A stretch of 64,000 nt of DNA, taken from positions 1 to 64,000 of the forward strand of contig NZ_BMEV01000004.1 of the NCBI RefSeq assembly GCF_014637175.1, in the 5' to 3' direction. The DNA is from Compostibacillus humi (GTDB lineage: Bacteria; Bacillota; Bacilli; Bacillales; Amphibacillaceae). The position numbers and the translations under genes were made by a program. Shown here piece after piece: positions 61,703 through 64,000 of this stretch; position 1 is the first letter of the stretch; each line of letters opens with the position of its first letter. Under the pieces are notes generated by a model. The model worked only from the letters and a program-made list of their open reading frames with translations, had not been told where the DNA came from and did not search any database.

Positions 61703-62782
61703 TTGCAGCTGAAAATGGATTTGCAGTATTTTGCAGGTGAGAAAACGGAAAAAGCGACTCCGAAAAAACGGCAGGACGAACGGAAAAAGGGCCGCGTGGC
61801 GAAAAGTCAGGACGTAAATACAGCCATTTTGCTTTTATTCTGTTTTATTGCGTTATTCGTCTTTGGCAAGTTTATGCTGGAAAAAATGACAAGCATGTAC
61901 GAACATACCTTTACTGAATTGATCCATTGGCAAGTGACGGTAGACTCGATTAGCAAAATTTTTACCGGCATCAGTATGGAAACTGGAAAAATTGTTGCTC
62001 CAATTATGGTCATTGCCGTTATCGGCGGAATTGGAGCAAATTTGTTGCAGGTCGGTTTTTTATATACGACGGAACCGTTAAAGATGGATTTAAAAAGGAT
62101 TAATCCAATTCAAGGTGCCAAGCGAATTTTTTCCCTTCGGGCAATTGTTGAACTGTTAAAATCATTTTTTAAGATAGCGGTCGTCGGGGCAATTACCTTT
62201 TTCATTATCTGGAAATACAAAGATGATATGTTAATGACCGCCTTTTTAAACGCAGAAGGAGCGCTCGCTTTTTACGCGAAGGTTGCCATTATTATGGCCG
62301 TTTCTGCTGCAGTCGCACTTTTATTTCTATCCATTTTCGACTATGCGTACCAGAAATTTGACTTTGAGAAAAATATTCGAATGTCCAAACAGGATATTAA
62401 AGACGAATACAAAAATATCGAAGGGGACCCGTTAATTCGGTCCAAAATTAAAGAAAGGCAGCGGCAAATTGCGACAAGAAGAATGATGAGCGAGGTCCCG
62501 AATGCGGATGTTGTCATTACAAACCCGACCCATTACGCCATTGCCATCAAGTATGATGAAGAAGTTGCCAGCGCGCCTTACGTTCTGGCGAAAGGCGTTG
62601 ACTTAGTCGCTTTAAAAATAAAAGAAATTGCCAAAGCCCATGATGTTCATACAGTAGAAAATCGTCCTCTTGCCCGGGCGCTCTATGATGCTGTGGAGAT
62701 CGGGGACGTAATTCCGGAAGAGTTTTATCAGGCCATCGCCGAAATATTAGCATACGTTTATCGTTTGGAAAACAAAGTTTAA
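61703..62782 (+). CDS. flhB: Flagellar export specificity switch protein FlhB
   Basis: Controls the change from rod/hook to filament export. N-terminal membrane domain with four helices, then a cytoplasmic domain with the self-cleaving NPTH motif (about 274-277, followed by YAIAIKYDEE). TTG 61703 with GGAGGTG 6 nt upstream gives 359 aa and the N-terminus MQLKMDLQYFAGEKTEKATPKKR, which aligns with B. subtilis; the frame from 61694 is longer by three residues and lies within fliR. Confidence 0.97.
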   Translation: MQLKMDLQYFAGEKTEKATPKKRQDERKKGRVAKSQDVNTAILLLFCFIALFVFGKFMLEKMTSMYEHTFTELIHWQVTVDSISKIFTGISMETGKIVAPIMVIAVIGGIGANLLQVGFLYTTEPLKMDLKRINPIQGAKRIFSLRAIVELLKSFFKIAVVGAITFFIIWKYKDDMLMTAFLNAEGALAFYAKVAIIMAVSAAVALLFLSIFDYAYQKFDFEKNIRMSKQDIKDEYKNIEGDPLIRSKIKERQRQIATRRMMSEVPNADVVITNPTHYAIAIKYDEEVASAPYVLAKGVDLVALKIKEIAKAHDVHTVENRPLARALYDAVEIGDVIPEEFYQAIAEILAYVYRLENKV

Positions 62783-62799
62783 ACTAAGGAGAGTCACCA

Positions 62800-64000
62800 A
62801 TGAAAGCACGAGATTTGTCCGTTTTAGTAGGTGTAATATTAATCGTATTAATGCTAGTTATTCCCTTGCCTGGCGGACTATTAAGTGTGCTCTTATTAAT
62901 TAATATGTCTTTATCGTTAATTGTCATCCTCGTCGCCATGAACACGAAGGAACCGCTGGATTTTGCGGTTTTTCCGACGCTTCTGCTTCTTCTTACTTTA
63001 TTCCGCCTCTCGTTAAATGTCTCCACAACCCGTGCCATTTTATCACGAGGAGATGCCGGCGGAGTTGTCGAAACTTTCGGTTCCTTTGTCATCGGGGATA
63101 ACCCGCTCGTCGGTTTTGTCGTCTTTATTATTTTGGTAATCATTAATTTTATCGTTATTACAAAGGGAGCCGAACGAGTTTCTGAAGTAGCAGCCCGCTT
63201 CTCCTTGGATGCAATGCCAGGGAAACAAATGAGTATCGATGCTGATTTAAATGCCGGATTAATCTCGGAAAATGAAGCAAAGGCAAGAAGGGAAAAGGTA
63301 GAAAGAGAAGCCGATTTCCACGGAGCAATGGACGGTGCGAGCAAATTCGTTAAAGGGGATGCGATCGCTGGCATCATTATCGTTATTGTTAACGTCTTAT
63401 TCGGAATGGTCGTCGGGATGATTCAAATGGGAATGTCCTTTGGCGAAGCAGTTAATACTTTTACCCGGCTAACCGTTGGGGACGGATTGGTAACCCAAAT
63501 ACCAGCGCTCCTCGTATCTACTGCGACGGGAATTGTTGTGACCCGTTCCAGCAGCAAAGATAATTTAGGTGCCGACGTCATGAATCAGCTTCTGCAATAT
63601 CCAAAACTATTGTACATTGCTGCAGCAACAATTTTTCTGCTCGGCTTTACGCCAATAAACTTTTTCTTAACGACAGTTATTGCAGCATTTCTTGCTTTAA
63701 GCGCCTACATGTTGCAAAAGCAGGCAATCGAACCGGACGTTCCGGATCCGGAAGAAGAGGTTGAGACGGAAAGCACGGAAATGAAATCTCCGGAAAATGT
63801 CATAAATTTACTAAATATGGATCCGATTGAATTTGAATTCGGCTATGCGCTCATTCCGCTGGCAGACGCCAATCAGGGCGGCGACCTGCTAGATCGGATT
63901 GTCATGATTCGGAGGCAGCTTGCATTGGAATTGGGAATCGTTATTCCGGTTGTCCGGATACGGGACAATATTCAGCTTAATCCGAACGAATATCGACTGA
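62800..64000 (+). CDS. flhA: Flagellar export protein FlhA (N-terminal part, cut by window end)
   Basis: Large export-gate protein forming a nonameric ring that receives substrates and couples to the proton gradient. The first 400 residues are visible with no stop: about eight membrane helices (to about 305) and the conserved FHIPEP-type loop: LTLFRLSLNVSTTRAILSRG, GDNPLVGFVVFIILVIINFIVITKGAERVSEVAARFSLDAMPGKQMSIDADLNAGLI, and VTQIPALLVSTATGIVVTR. The cytoplasmic domain begins near 340. ATG 62800 with AAGGAGAG upstream. Not closed within the window. Confidence 0.97.
   Translation, partial: MKARDLSVLVGVILIVLMLVIPLPGGLLSVLLLINMSLSLIVILVAMNTKEPLDFAVFPTLLLLLTLFRLSLNVSTTRAILSRGDAGGVVETFGSFVIGDNPLVGFVVFIILVIINFIVITKGAERVSEVAARFSLDAMPGKQMSIDADLNAGLISENEAKARREKVEREADFHGAMDGASKFVKGDAIAGIIIVIVNVLFGMVVGMIQMGMSFGEAVNTFTRLTVGDGLVTQIPALLVSTATGIVVTRSSSKDNLGADVMNQLLQYPKLLYIAAATIFLLGFTPINFFLTTVIAAFLALSAYMLQKQAIEPDVPDPEEEVETESTEMKSPENVINLLNMDPIEFEFGYALIPLADANQGGDLLDRIVMIRRQLALELGIVIPVVRIRDNIQLNPNEYRL

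Noticed and set aside
1-64000. Defence islands, toxin-antitoxin pairs, prophage genes, CRISPR arrays or biosynthetic clusters
   Set aside because: Gene order is continuous conserved core; no such genes or repeat-spacer patterns were seen apart from the group II intron end.

Overview
The window is about 64 kb of chromosomal core from a low-to-moderate GC, Gram-positive, spore-forming and flagellated member of the Bacillaceae (order Bacillales). The evidence is gene order that follows the Bacillus subtilis coaBC-to-flhA region almost gene for gene, the spore-coat anchor peptide SpoVM, CodY, FapR, a PrkC/PrpC pair and the fla/che operon with FliY and SwrD. No species call is justified from sequence reading alone. 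Nearly every gene is on the + strand; only rpmB and a small DUF1128-like gene are on the - strand. No tRNA, rRNA, CRISPR array or insertion sequence was seen.

Layout. 1-111: 3' end (domains V and VI) of a group II intron, probably class C, just upstream of coaBC. 196-11197: coaBC-priA-fmt-rsmB-prpC-prkC-rsgA-rpe-thiN (CoA synthesis, replication restart, initiator tRNA formylation, rRNA methylation, Ser/Thr kinase and phosphatase signalling, ribosome maturation, pentose phosphate, thiamine). 11224-11715: spoVM and, convergent to it, rpmB. 11956-17739: yloU-fakA, sdaAB-sdaAA, recG. 17748-21371: fapR-plsX-fabD-fabG-acpP, a FapR-controlled fatty acid and phospholipid operon. 21426-27073: rnc, an inserted antisense DUF1128-like gene, smc, ftsY. 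27148-31647: ylxM-ffh, rpsP-khpA-ylqD-rimM-trmD, rplS (SRP and ribosome biogenesis). 31826-36154: lepB, rbgA, rnhB and the ylqG-ylqH pair. 36270-41653: sucCD, dprA, topA. 42023-45712: xerC-hslV-hslU-codY. 46122-64000: the flagellar operon flgB-flgC-fliE-F-G-H-I-J-(ylxF)-K-flgD-(TIGR02530-like)-flgE-swrD-fliL-M-Y-cheY-fliO-P-Q-R-flhB-flhA; flhA runs off the right edge.

Compared with the B. subtilis order, three RNA- or protein-modification genes are absent from their usual slots: def (between priA and fmt), rlmN (between rsmB and prpC) and trmFO (between topA and xerC). The trmFO slot is now a 369-bp AT-rich spacer with three stacked sigma-A-like promoters for the xerC-codY operon.

No wholly novel multi-gene system was found; this is mostly conserved core genome. 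The best leads are: (1) ylqG-ylqH, which reads as an orphan FliK-like / FlhB C-terminal-like pair outside the flagellar operon; (2) a Shine-Dalgarno sequence separated from the swrD start by a perfect 10-bp hairpin; (3) a FapR-box-like sequence upstream of yloU-fakA; (4) an AT-rich, apparently mosaic middle of flgE; (5) the group II intron end next to coaBC; and (6) an HslV with a seven-residue stretch ahead of the Thr-Thr pair in place of the short Ser-containing start of B. subtilis ClpQ.
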